A stretch of 64,000 nt of DNA from Chitinophaga parva (lineage in GTDB: Bacteria > Bacteroidota > Bacteroidia > Chitinophagales > Chitinophagaceae): the NCBI RefSeq assembly GCF_003071345.1, contig NZ_QCYK01000003.1:1-64000 (forward strand). Direction: 5' to 3'. Below, in pieces: positions 43,463-51,873 of the stretch. The position numbers and the translations under genes were made by a program. A model generated the notes under the pieces. That model was not told where the DNA came from. It did not search any database and saw only the letters and a list, made by a program, of their open reading frames with translations. Position 1 is the first letter of the stretch. Each line of letters opens with the position of its first letter.

Positions 43463-43483
43463 AATACTAAAATTATTAGTATT
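43463..43483. promoter_or_regulatory. Inverted repeat between divergent genes
   Basis: AATACTAA (43463-43470) and TTAGTATT (43476-43483) form a perfect 8-bp inverted repeat with a 5-bp spacer, 38 bp before the ATG at 43521. Its place between divergent genes suggests an operator. Confidence 0.45.
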
Positions 43484-43520
43484 ATTGCGCTACAATTTTT
43501 AGCTTTTAAAACGCGCAGTT

Positions 43521-43778
43521 ATGCTTCAAGGTGATCTGTTTGCACAAGACATGAATTTCTATATCCAGGTGGATGGCCGCGAGCTACCGGTGGAAGAACG
43601 CCGGGTGGCGGGAGATACTTTGTTCCTCGTGAGAGGTATTGGTGCATTGCCATTTTGTGTAAAGCCTGCAAAAGATAAAAGCGGCCGGTTAAGCTGGATG
43701 GCGGTAGGTAACCGTGACCAGGTGCTGGCGGCGCAATTGGGCCGCGAGATCGCTGCTACCCGGCTGCGGAGGGCGTAG
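43521..43778 (+). CDS. Small hypothetical protein
   Basis: An 85-residue protein (NFYIQVDGRELPVEERRVAG) with a strand-rich start and a basic end (REIAATRLRRA), no signal peptide. It is not recognised. The AT-rich upstream region contains an inverted repeat and a promoter-like TATTATTG, which supports real expression. The following 289 bp to the next gene hold nothing that I recognise. Confidence 0.6.
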   Translation: MLQGDLFAQDMNFYIQVDGRELPVEERRVAGDTLFLVRGIGALPFCVKPAKDKSGRLSWMAVGNRDQVLAAQLGREIAATRLRRA

Positions 43779-44067
43779 GCGTCTTTGCTAGGGCCAGGTT
43801 CCTGCCCACGGTAAAATGTCTTTTTTATTCCCCGTTTAGGATGTCCATGACCTTGACCGGATTTTTCATTTCCCAAAGATGAATGATCCAGGCGGGATGG
43901 TGGCGGAGGAAATGCCGCCCGCCCAGCACTTTTCAGGAAATATAGTCGTAACTTTAACCGACACACGGCCCCGCTGGACCACTGCTTATTACCTCATATT
44001 CCCCATTCCCTGATCCGGCCAGGACTTGCGATCGTTTCAGTTCACGCTTATCAAACATTGAAGTGCT

Positions 44068-44820
44068 ATGAGACACTTATTTATGCTGCTCCTGCTGTTG
44101 GCCCTTACGCCGGCGCTGGCGCAAACCCACATTGACCTTGGCATTAAAGGAGGCATCAGTATTCCCAACCTGCACGCCGGCAATTCAGATAATCCGATCA
44201 ACACCGGCTATAGTTCCCGCGTGGGGCCTGATTTTGGCGTACATGCAGAATTTCATCTGACCAGGCATTTCTCCCTCCAGCCACAGTTGGAGTATTCCGC
44301 CCAGGGCGGTAAAAAAAATGGCGCGCAGGCTTTTACACCCACGGCCGAACAGGCCAGCCAGTTCCCGTCCGGCCAGGTGCCCCAGTATTTGTATGCCAAC
44401 TATAAAAGCGAGGCGAAATTCAACTACCTCATGGTCCCTATCCTGGCAAAATATGGCCTGGACCTCAGCGAGCACTGGCGCTTCTATGTAGGCGCAGGCC
44501 CCTTTGTCAGCTTCCTGCTCAATGCCAAGAATGTAACAAGTGGCAGCAGCATGATCTACACGGACCCCGCGCATACCCAGCCCATTACACCGGCTCCTGT
44601 GTCTTTTGACCACACAGAAAATATCAAAGACGAACTGAAGAAAACCAATGTTGGCATCGCCGGCCACGTGGGCTTTGCATACAGCTTTGGCCGCAGCAGC
44701 ATCTTTGTGGAAGGTGGCGGCAACTACGGCTTCATCAAAATACAGCGAGGGGAAACCAATGGGAATAACAACACCGGTGCCGGCAATGTAGATATCGGTT
44801 ATGCTTTCCGCCTGCGGTAG
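44068..44820 (+). CDS. Outer-membrane beta-barrel protein (porin/PorT-like)
   Basis: A 250-residue protein with a signal peptide (MRHLFMLLLLLALTPALAQ). The alternating aromatic strands (HIDLGIKGGISIPNLHAG, DFGVHAEFHLTRHFSLQPQL, ANYKSEAKFNYLMVPILAKY) and the closing NVDIGYAFRLR are typical of the small outer-membrane beta-barrel family of Bacteroidota. Such proteins often serve as structural or transport barrels of unknown ligand. It is a single gene with a strong terminator just after it. Confidence 0.85.
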   Translation: MRHLFMLLLLLALTPALAQTHIDLGIKGGISIPNLHAGNSDNPINTGYSSRVGPDFGVHAEFHLTRHFSLQPQLEYSAQGGKKNGAQAFTPTAEQASQFPSGQVPQYLYANYKSEAKFNYLMVPILAKYGLDLSEHWRFYVGAGPFVSFLLNAKNVTSGSSMIYTDPAHTQPITPAPVSFDHTENIKDELKKTNVGIAGHVGFAYSFGRSSIFVEGGGNYGFIKIQRGETNGNNNTGAGNVDIGYAFRLR

Positions 44821-44850
44821 CTGTTAATGGTTGCAGGCTACTGACACTAT

Positions 44851-44889
44851 AACAAAAACGCCCTCCGTCACCGGAAGGCGTTTTTTGTT
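44851..44889. terminator. Bidirectional terminator
   Basis: AACAAAAACGCC (44851-44862) pairs with GGCGTTTTTTGTT (44877-44889). It separates the rightward beta-barrel gene from the leftward glycoside hydrolase gene. Confidence 0.8.
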
Positions 44890-44923
44890 TCGACCTGGGT
44901 ATGCTCTCCCCGGGTGGATAATA

Positions 44924-46576
44924 TTACTGGTTTATGCGGAATTTTTCCGTGGACGTGATCGTGGTATGCGTGCACGTCATAGGATTGGTGCCATTTTCAA
45001 TGGACACATACGCGCCATTACTCCCCTGCAGGGAAATGGTGCCATCTGTATTCACTATCCAGTCAAACTGCTCCCAGGGGCCAATGGCGGTACGGTTGCA
45101 GTTCATGCCGGAAGTGGCGCCATTCTCGGAGCACACATAGTAGCCGCTGTTCTGCAGCACCACCTTGCCATTGCCGGCATTCACTACGGTAAATTGCTCC
45201 CAGCCGCCTACTGCTGCGCGGTTGCAATGCATATAGGTGGTGGCATCTTCGCTGGATACATACAGGTTATTGCTGCCTTTCAGGGTGATCACCTGGCCAA
45301 AGGGCGGGTTGCTGCCAGTGCTGCCAGGGTAAGGCACCGTGGGACGTGTAGCGGTAAGGGCTATCTGGCCTTTGAACATCTTACCGCCGTCGCCGGTGAG
45401 GCGCAGGTAGTAGTCTGCGGAGCAGGGGGTACCATCTTCATCCAATGCATAGAAGCTGGAACCGGCCGGTACATACGCGGCACTTTCGGCGGTCTTGCAG
45501 ATCTGGTTACCTTCATTGAATTCATCAAACATGGAAATGTAAATGCCCTGTGCGCCCAGGCGGGTCATGTTGTAAAACTGGCGCCACATAAAGTCGCCGT
45601 GCACACGCTGTCTTTCCTGCAGGTCGCCGGGCAGTACGCAGGGCTGGTAATCGATACCATTCTGGTTGCAATAGGTCTGGTCCGGCGTCTGCACGTTGGT
45701 GTAGAAATTATCTACATCGTTCACATTGCCAATGCGGCCTATCATCCAGGGCGAGAGCATATTGAATGCCTTGTACGTGTTGAGGAAGCCGGGCCGGGAA
45801 TCGTCGCTTTCGGTGCGCCAGTGCGTGGGTACGCCACCTATCACATAGCAACCGGCGTTCTTAAACCAGTTGATCACGTCCAGGCAGGCAGCCGCGCTGA
45901 AATCGTGGTTACTGTCATTAAAGCCAAAGCCCCAGATGCATACCACCGGTTTGCCATTTTGTTTGGCATACGCGGAGGACGCGGTGTAGGCAGACATCTT
46001 ACTGGTCCAGTCGGTCTTGATCTCCGTTTGCATATTGCTCCAGCCGCTTACATCGTACATGATGTAGAATTTGCGGCCCGTGGCTTCCGCCGCGGTTTTT
46101 ACCTTGGCAGTAATGGCGTCGCGCACGGGGCCTTCGCCACCGGTGGGGTTAAAGCGTTGCAGGGCGGCACCATCTATGCCGTTTTGCTGCATCCACTGGA
46201 ACTGTACGTTCACGGTTTGATCATTGAAGGAGGAGAACAGGCGGGCGGGCTGTCCGTTGTTCAGGTTACTGAAACCGGTGTTGTAAAGCGAAGTGTATTC
46301 GCGCACATCCGGCCAGGACTTGATACCGTTGTTGCTGGGCGAAGGCGTTTGCTGTGCATTGGGCGCCCAGTGCCACCAGATATTGATGGGCGATCCGTCG
46401 CCGATGGCGGCAAACCAGCCCTGGTAGCCTACAATCACCTTGCCCACCACATCGCCTGCCGGGCTGGCCTGGGCTGCACGGGGCGTGGTTTCGGGAGAGG
46501 CTTCTTTGTTTTGTTTGGAACAGCCAAAGGCCAGGCAGGCCATCAGCAACAACAGGCATTGTTTTGTTTTTTTCAT
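44924..46576 (-). CDS. GH71/GH99-like glycoside hydrolase lipoprotein with lectin-type C-terminus
   Basis: Start chosen at 46576 (MKKTKQCLLLLMACLAFGCS), a lipoprotein signal with C19, giving 550 residues. The catalytic part begins GKVIVGYQGWFAAIGDGSPI and ends near ISMFDEFNEGNQI, the pattern of GH71/GH99-like barrels (xylosidase/arabinosidase-annotated), which have a Glu/Asp pair in the closing motif. The last 145 residues contain three similar repeats (NNLYVSSEDATTYMHCNRAA, GYYVCSENGATSGMNCNRTA, GAYVSIENGTNPMTC) as in fascin-like beta-trefoils that bind sugar or actin-like ligands. It is a likely surface glycanase. A long opposite frame over it is a shadow. Confidence 0.87.
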   Translation of the reverse strand: MKKTKQCLLLLMACLAFGCSKQNKEASPETTPRAAQASPAGDVVGKVIVGYQGWFAAIGDGSPINIWWHWAPNAQQTPSPSNNGIKSWPDVREYTSLYNTGFSNLNNGQPARLFSSFNDQTVNVQFQWMQQNGIDGAALQRFNPTGGEGPVRDAITAKVKTAAEATGRKFYIMYDVSGWSNMQTEIKTDWTSKMSAYTASSAYAKQNGKPVVCIWGFGFNDSNHDFSAAACLDVINWFKNAGCYVIGGVPTHWRTESDDSRPGFLNTYKAFNMLSPWMIGRIGNVNDVDNFYTNVQTPDQTYCNQNGIDYQPCVLPGDLQERQRVHGDFMWRQFYNMTRLGAQGIYISMFDEFNEGNQICKTAESAAYVPAGSSFYALDEDGTPCSADYYLRLTGDGGKMFKGQIALTATRPTVPYPGSTGSNPPFGQVITLKGSNNLYVSSEDATTYMHCNRAAVGGWEQFTVVNAGNGKVVLQNSGYYVCSENGATSGMNCNRTAIGPWEQFDWIVNTDGTISLQGSNGAYVSIENGTNPMTCTHTTITSTEKFRINQ

Positions 46577-46910
46577 TGCGTGGATGAATTTAAAATGAGG
46601 AGAGCATAAACGTGGAAAATAGTAATAAAGTTCCGCGCCGCAGGCCGGGTAAAGCCGCAGCAGGGGATTACGCAATGGTTATAATGATTCTTCTGGAAAG
46701 GAACAGCGCGGGTCTACGCAAAATGTAAGGTGCTCACAATACTGTAATACTTAAATGTAGCGCTTTTATTTTAATTATCCCAATGTGGAAGCGGTTAAAC
46801 GCCGCCGGCTGAAAATACTGCCGCTGGCAATCATGAAGATGCCCTGCAGTGGCCTGGATGCGGCGGCAGGGCATTGGGGGCGGATGGCCAACATTGTTAT
46901 TGAAAACCGG

Positions 46911-47885
46911 TTAGGCCGTTTCCGCAACGCGCTTGTTGTACTTGTTGCGATAGGCGCTCGGTGTCATGCCCACCGTTTTCTTGAAGAGCTGGCGGAATGC
47001 CTTTTCATCACTGTAACCAGATGCTACCATGGATTCCAACACCCCGCCGGTAGCCTGCTCCAGGATCTTTTTGGCGGCCTCAATGCGGGTACGCTGCAGG
47101 TATTCAATAGGTGTAGTGCCGGTGATGGTTTTAAAGCGCCTGGCCAGGTTGCGCCGGCTGGCGGGGATATCGTTGAGCAGTTCTTCAATGGTGCTCACTT
47201 GTGAAAAGTCTTTCTGGATGCGCAGTTGCAACTGGCTTACCAGCTCATCGTGGTGCGTGGTGCGGGGCTCAAACGTAGCAAAATAGGTCTGTTGCTCCCG
47301 GTCCATATCAATGGCAAAATACTTGGCAATACGGATACTCATATCCCGCCCGCAGTAGTTCTCAATAATGCGCAGCAGCAAATGGAAAGTACTGGTGGCG
47401 CCACCACTGGTGTACACGCCCTGGTCCTGCGTTACCACCGCGTTTTCCTGCAGGTGCACGGAGGGGAATGCGGCCGCAAATGCAGCGGCGGCGCTCACAT
47501 GGGTGGTTGCGTTGCGCTGGTCCAGCAGGCCGGATGCCGCCAGCAGGAACGCGCCCGTGCACACACTGCCTATAGCCGCCCCTTGCTCATACTGGTTGCG
47601 CAGCCATTGCATGCAGGCGTTGTTGTCGCTGATGGCGGCCTGCATATCATCAATGCCAAATGCCGGCACCAGGATCAGGTCGTATTTTTGCCCATTATCC
47701 AGGGGCTGCAATGTATATTGATTGAACAGGGTGCCTGCGTTTTGCTGGCTGATAACGTGCAGGCGGAATGCAGGTTCCTGCCCGTCTGCCTTGCAGAATT
47801 TATTGACGCTTTCAAACACGTCGAGAATAGCTGCCACACTGAGCAGGCGGTGGTGCCGTGTTAGTAAAATGCCAAGGTCTACCAT
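46911..47885 (-). CDS. GlxA-family transcriptional regulator (DJ-1/PfpI plus AraC domain)
   Basis: Start chosen at 47885 (MVDLGILLTRHHRLLSVAAI), which gives 324 residues. The first 190 residues are a DJ-1/PfpI-type sensor domain (IGSVCTGAFLLAASGLLDQR, with the nucleophile-elbow cysteine in VCTG), and the C-terminal 110 residues are an AraC domain (DIPASRRNLARRFKTITGTT, VASGYSDEKAFRQLFKKTVG, PSAYRNKY). GlxA-type regulators respond to small metabolites and control neighbouring or distant genes. The gene is transcribed alone; the upstream 250 bp hold no gene. Confidence 0.88.
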   Translation of the reverse strand: MVDLGILLTRHHRLLSVAAILDVFESVNKFCKADGQEPAFRLHVISQQNAGTLFNQYTLQPLDNGQKYDLILVPAFGIDDMQAAISDNNACMQWLRNQYEQGAAIGSVCTGAFLLAASGLLDQRNATTHVSAAAAFAAAFPSVHLQENAVVTQDQGVYTSGGATSTFHLLLRIIENYCGRDMSIRIAKYFAIDMDREQQTYFATFEPRTTHHDELVSQLQLRIQKDFSQVSTIEELLNDIPASRRNLARRFKTITGTTPIEYLQRTRIEAAKKILEQATGGVLESMVASGYSDEKAFRQLFKKTVGMTPSAYRNKYNKRVAETA

Positions 47886-48081
47886 CGTTTTCCAATTTTC
47901 CCTAAGATACAATTTTTTGGCTCAAATGCCCCTGGAAAAGGGCATATTGTGCTACTTGCAAGAAAGCTTCGCCCTGGTTGCTTTTTGCTTGAATGAAACA
48001 CACATAAAACTTTACACAGGATGCATTGCTTACCCGTTATCCCCCGCAGGCGGAACTGGAGAAATAGCAGCTTGCTTAACG

Positions 48082-48120
48082 TACAAAGCACGTTGTACAC
48101 AGGGTACAACGTGCTTTGTA
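48082..48120. repeat. Perfect inverted repeat, possible operator or transcript hairpin
   Basis: TACAAAGCACGTTGTAC at 48082-48098 and its perfect complement at 48104-48120 flank a 5-bp spacer. Each arm is itself nearly palindromic. No T run follows, which argues against a simple terminator. It lies between the GlxA gene and the permease relic. Confidence 0.6.
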
Positions 48121-48148
48121 TAAAACGATTAACGTATAGCCGGCACCG

Positions 48149-48385
48149 TTATCCAGATCTCAAACTGCGGACAGGGTTTGCCAGCGCGGCTTTGGCAGAT
48201 TGCCAGGAAACGGTGAGCAACGTAATAAGCAGGATGGCCCCGCGGCGACGGCCCGGATAAATAAAATGCCGGGTAGCTGCCCGCCAGCAACCCGGTGAGC
48301 AGGGTAGTGGCACCTATCCAGGCTACCAGGGATGGCGTGAAATGAATTGCACGTGCTTGCCCGTAGCCTGGTTAAGATGCTCCGC
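48149..48385 (-). pseudogene. FtsX/MacB-type ABC permease, internally deleted relic
   Basis: Minus-strand frames read HLNQATGKHVQF, then after a shift TPSLVAWIGATTLLTGLLAG and SYPAFYLSG, then in another frame RRGAILLITLLTVSWQSAKA and ALANPVRSLRSG followed by TAA at 48149-48151. The intact permease at 53968-56352 has the same two landmarks (GTALLAGSYPALFLS and LLTLLTVSYQGIRAALANPV), separated by about 375 residues that are missing here. The relic thus keeps sequence from two ends of the second half of the gene. Confidence 0.8.
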
Positions 48386-48407
48386 TTGCGGCCAGTGCCT
48401 GTCCGTA

Positions 48408-48992
48408 TTAGTACGGCACGGGGGCTTGCAGGTAAGGCCCGGCCTTTTCGGGATCGGAGATCACCTGGTACAGCGATTGAATCAGTTTTTGTAATTGCTG
48501 CAGCAGGTCTGCATCCGTGATCTGGTAGTTATGGTTCACCTTTGTTTTTACGGCCGATACCACCAGCTGCGTAGCGTCTGTAATGCGGCTTTCAATGATC
48601 AGTAAAGTGCCCAGCAGCGAGGCATGCGCATGATGGCCTGCCGTGGAGGCGGTAATGAGCGCCACTGGTTTTTTGCAGAATTCCATGGAAGATACGGTCC
48701 AGTCAATGGCGTCTTTCAGCACGCCGGGCACGCCCACGGCGTATTCCGGTGTGCAGATCAGGATGGCGTCAGCGGCCCGCAGTTTGTTGCGGAAGCCTGT
48801 TACGGCAACGGGCTCCATGCCGGGCTCCATATCCTCATCCGGATTGAAATGGGGCAATTGCAACAGGCCGTCATAGATGGTAACATTAAAAAGATCTGTG
48901 CTCATACCCGCAATGGCCCTGATCAGGTTCAGGTTGGTAGAACGGGTGCGGGTGCTGCCGGAAATGGCCAGTACATTGTAAATTTTGGGCAT
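48408..48992 (-). CDS. NADPH-dependent FMN reductase-family flavoprotein
   Basis: A 194-residue flavodoxin-like reductase. The FMN phosphate loop is ISGSTRTRSTNLNL near the N-terminus and ICTPEYAVGVPGVLKDAIDW is the second flavin contact, as in ChrR, YieF and SsuE-type proteins that reduce quinones, chromate or FMN. It is divergent from an aldo/keto reductase gene; a long AT-rich gap with an inverted repeat lies between. A shared control by a redox-responsive regulator is likely but the regulator is not visible here. Confidence 0.88.
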   Translation of the reverse strand: MPKIYNVLAISGSTRTRSTNLNLIRAIAGMSTDLFNVTIYDGLLQLPHFNPDEDMEPGMEPVAVTGFRNKLRAADAILICTPEYAVGVPGVLKDAIDWTVSSMEFCKKPVALITASTAGHHAHASLLGTLLIIESRITDATQLVVSAVKTKVNHNYQITDADLLQQLQKLIQSLYQVISDPEKAGPYLQAPVPY

Positions 48993-49082
48993 GTTGGTGC
49001 TCGGTTAATTGGAAAAAACAATAATTAAAAATGTGTCTTTGTAATAAGGTTCACCGTTCATCAACGACAACTGGAATGCATA

Positions 49083-49144
49083 AAATAGTTAGGTGTCTTA
49101 CGCTAACGGGCATGGATATATTACGGGCGTAAAACTAACTATTT
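49083..49144. promoter_or_regulatory. Divergent promoter region with distant inverted repeat
   Basis: The 320-bp AT-rich gap (48993-49312) between the FMN reductase and aldo/keto reductase genes contains AAATAGTTAG (49083-49092) and its perfect complement CTAACTATTT (49135-49144), 42 bp apart. A shorter hairpin CAAAAAAG/CTTTTTTG lies at 49163-49187. These may be operator arms for both genes. No gene is seen in the gap. Confidence 0.45.
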
Positions 49145-49312
49145 CCCATGAACCCTCCCTTGCAAAAAAGTGTTACTTGCTTTTTTGAAAGTTAAGTTAC
49201 GTACAAACTATCCAAAGAAATATACCAGCATTTCCTTCATTCATACTAACAAATGCCGGCGCAGCGATGGATATTTGTGACTGGCAAGTCATTATTTACC
49301 AAAATTGGAACC

Positions 49313-50347
49313 ATGGAATACAGGCAATTAGGGGCATCCGGACTGATGGTGCCCGTGTTAAGTTTCGGTACCGCCACCTTTGGCGGGGGCAATGAGTTCT
49401 TTAAAGCCTGGGGCAACACCCAGCTGGAGGAGGCCCGGGAGCTGGTAAAGCTCTGTATGGACGCCGGCGTGAATTTCTTTGATACAGCCAACGTGTACTC
49501 CGCCGGCCGTTCGGAAGAAATACTCGGCCAGGCCCTCAAAGGCATGCGCCAGCAGGTGATCATTTCTACCAAAGCCACCTTCAACATGGGCGGCGGCCCT
49601 CGGGACCAGGGGTCTTCCCGCAGCCATTTGCTGCTGCAGGTGGAGCATAGCCTGAAACGCCTGCACACAGACTATATTGACGTGTACCACATGCATGGTT
49701 TTGACGGCAACACGCCCATTGATGAAACCCTGAAAACGCTGGACACCCTGGTGACCAGCGGTAAGGTGCGCTACATTGCCTGCTCTAACTTTTCCGGCTG
49801 GCAGCTCATGAAAAGCCTCAGCATTTCAGAGCGCTATGGATGGGCCAAGTACGTAGGCCACCAGGTGCTGTACTCCCTGCTGGACCGGGAATATGAATGG
49901 GAACTGATGCCCCTGGCCATTGACCAGCGGGTAGGCGCCATGATCTGGAGCCCCTTGTCCAGCGGCCGCCTTTCCGGCAAGTACCGCCGTAACCAGCCCC
50001 GCCCGGAAGACAACCGCATGCAGCAGGGCGGCGCACATGGCCCCGACCTGGCAAATGAGCACCTGTTCCGCATTGTGGACGTGCTGGATGAGATAGCCGC
50101 GGAAACCGGCCGCAATGTATCGCAGGTGGCCATCAACTGGCTGCTGCAGCGCCCCACGGTGAGCAATGTGATCATTGGCGCCCGCAATGCACAGCAATTA
50201 AAGGAAAACCTGGCCGCGGCAGATTTTACGCTCACCACAGACCAGGTAAAACGCCTGGATGCCGTGAGCGACCGCGATCTCGTTTACCCTTACTGGCACC
50301 AGCGCCAGAATACCAGCCTGCTGCCTCCGCCGGTATTTTACAGCTGA
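49313..50347 (+). CDS. Aldo/keto reductase (AKR11/YdbC-like barrel)
   Basis: Start chosen at 49313 (MEYRQLGASGLMVPVLSFGT), the usual beginning of the family; 344 residues. The catalytic tetrad is visible: Asp and Tyr in FFDTANVYSAGRSEE, Lys in ISTKATF and His in VYHMHGFDG. The NADPH segment near the end reads NVIIGARNAQQLKENL. It reduces aldehydes or ketones, substrate unknown. It is divergent from an FMN reductase and ends in a strong terminator, so it is monocistronic. Confidence 0.9.
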   Translation: MEYRQLGASGLMVPVLSFGTATFGGGNEFFKAWGNTQLEEARELVKLCMDAGVNFFDTANVYSAGRSEEILGQALKGMRQQVIISTKATFNMGGGPRDQGSSRSHLLLQVEHSLKRLHTDYIDVYHMHGFDGNTPIDETLKTLDTLVTSGKVRYIACSNFSGWQLMKSLSISERYGWAKYVGHQVLYSLLDREYEWELMPLAIDQRVGAMIWSPLSSGRLSGKYRRNQPRPEDNRMQQGGAHGPDLANEHLFRIVDVLDEIAAETGRNVSQVAINWLLQRPTVSNVIIGARNAQQLKENLAAADFTLTTDQVKRLDAVSDRDLVYPYWHQRQNTSLLPPPVFYS

Positions 50348-50375
50348 TAAAAGACCAGCGATCCTGCATTTTTCC

Positions 50376-50407
50376 GCCCGGCGAAAACGTTTTCACCGGG
50401 CTTTTTT
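50376..50407 (+). terminator. Terminator of the aldo/keto reductase gene
   Basis: GCCCGGCGAAAA (50376-50387) pairs with TTTTCACCGGGC (50390-50401) with one mismatch; a T run follows to 50407. Confidence 0.85.
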
Positions 50408-50552
50408 GTATTGCACTCCCGGCACGATCGCGTGTGCATATCCTGCTGAAAAAAAATTTCCTTTTGCCGAACATTCCCCTTTCAGATATTGTTAAATGAA
50501 CCATTAGGCCAATAGAAGCGCCAATCCGCAAAACACACACACGATAGAGAAA

Positions 50553-50948
50553 ATGCAAATGATTAAATTGTACATGCGCCATATGGGAGCATTGGAATTC
50601 ATAGGCATGAACGATGTGCTGCAGCTACAGTTATGGATCAAAAAGGCCGCGGGCTACCTGGATAAGCTGCGCCTGGATTACGAGCCCGCCCACCTTGACC
50701 TCCTGGAAAAGGCCTGTGGCCACCTGTATGGCTGTGAACGCCTCCTCTACCAACTGGATCTGCCACATTTATTCCGGTTTACGCTGGCCAAGCAAAAGGC
50801 CCTCAGTACCCTGCATTTGCTGGAGCTGCGGGGCCAGATCCGCCACCGCCAGGCCGGCAGGGGAGGCGAGGCGCTGGTAAAAGTAATGCGCCGGGCGGGC
50901 CCGCTGCAGGTAGTGCGGCAGTACACAGGCCCGCTGTGCGCTAACTAG
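50553..50948 (+). CDS. Hypothetical helical protein
   Basis: A 131-residue, mostly helical, basic protein (LQLQLWIKKAAGYLDKLRLD, GCERLLYQLDLPHLFRFTLA) without signal peptide or membrane segment. No family is recognised. It starts after an AT-rich promoter-like stretch and ends 77 bp before an SDR gene in the same direction, with which it may share a transcript. Codon use is like the neighbouring core genes, which supports real coding. Confidence 0.62.
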   Translation: MQMIKLYMRHMGALEFIGMNDVLQLQLWIKKAAGYLDKLRLDYEPAHLDLLEKACGHLYGCERLLYQLDLPHLFRFTLAKQKALSTLHLLELRGQIRHRQAGRGGEALVKVMRRAGPLQVVRQYTGPLCAN

Positions 50949-51025
50949 CAATGCTATCATGGTGGAAAAAGCCAGATACGCCCCGATGTTTTGTATCTTG
51001 GGGTGTATTTTTTCAACCTGTACAC

Positions 51026-51835
51026 ATGAGTGATTTCCGCAACCGCGTGGTACTGATCACCGGCGGCGCATCCGGCATTGGTAAGATCATGGGAAGGCTG
51101 GCCCTGGACCGCGGGGCAGCCCACCTTGTTATCTGGGACCAGGATGCCACAGCGCTGGCCCGAACTGCCGCCCAATGGGCCGATGCAGGCCCCCGGCTGC
51201 ACACGCTGGCAATAGACATTACCAACACCACAATGCTGGAAACTGCCTGCCATGCCCTGCTGCAACAGCTGCAGCGGGTGGACATCCTTATCAACAACGC
51301 TGGCATAGTAGCCGGCAAATTATTCCAGGACCATACGGCGGCAGATATAGACCGCACCATGCAGGTGAACAGCCTGGCCATGATGCAGCTCACCCGCCTG
51401 CTGCTGCCGGGGATGATGGCGCGCGGTGAAGGACATATCTGCAACATTGCCTCCGCCGCAGGGCTTATTTACAATCCTAAGCTTTCCGTGTATTGCGCCA
51501 GTAAGTGGGCCGTCATTGGCTGGTCAGAGAGCCTGCGCCTGGAAATGGAAATGCAGCGCACCGGTGTGCGCATCACCACCGTGGCGCCCTATTACATTAA
51601 CACCGGCATGTTTGCCGGGGTCCGTTCCCTCATTCCCATCCTGGAACCAGCGCCCACGGCCGGCAGGATCATCCGCGCCATTGAGCGCAACCGCATCTTT
51701 CTGAAAATGCCGGGCCTCGTAAACCTCATCCCGCCTGTAAAAGGCTTGTTGCCCATCCGCTGGTTCGACTGGCTGGTGGGCAAGGTATTGCGCACGCACG
51801 CCACCATGACCTATTTTACCGGCCGTCGGGAATAA
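51026..51835 (+). CDS. Short-chain dehydrogenase/reductase
   Basis: Start chosen at 51026 (MSDFRNRVVLITGGASGIGK), giving 269 residues; the upstream open frame lacks SDR features. TGGASGIG is at residues 12-19, NNAG is in DILINNAGIV, and the catalytic residues are in the segment IASAAGLIYNPKLSVYCASK (Ser, Tyr, Lys). The long C-terminal part (PILEPAPTAGRIIRAIERNR and the closing hydrophobic segment) is typical of membrane-associated SDRs acting on lipids or sterols, as in human DHRS/SDR16C relatives. The substrate is unknown. Confidence 0.87.
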   Translation: MSDFRNRVVLITGGASGIGKIMGRLALDRGAAHLVIWDQDATALARTAAQWADAGPRLHTLAIDITNTTMLETACHALLQQLQRVDILINNAGIVAGKLFQDHTAADIDRTMQVNSLAMMQLTRLLLPGMMARGEGHICNIASAAGLIYNPKLSVYCASKWAVIGWSESLRLEMEMQRTGVRITTVAPYYINTGMFAGVRSLIPILEPAPTAGRIIRAIERNRIFLKMPGLVNLIPPVKGLLPIRWFDWLVGKVLRTHATMTYFTGRRE

Positions 51836-51873
51836 TTTTATTATCTTGGGGCAAAATTTATTGTTAGCTCTCT

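Noticed and set aside
44831..46609. 592-codon open frame on the plus strand
   Set aside because: It lies antisense to the glycoside hydrolase lipoprotein, which has a signal peptide, family motifs and sugar-binding repeats. The plus frame has no recognisable domain and is rich in His, Ala and Gly as expected for a shadow of a GC-rich gene.
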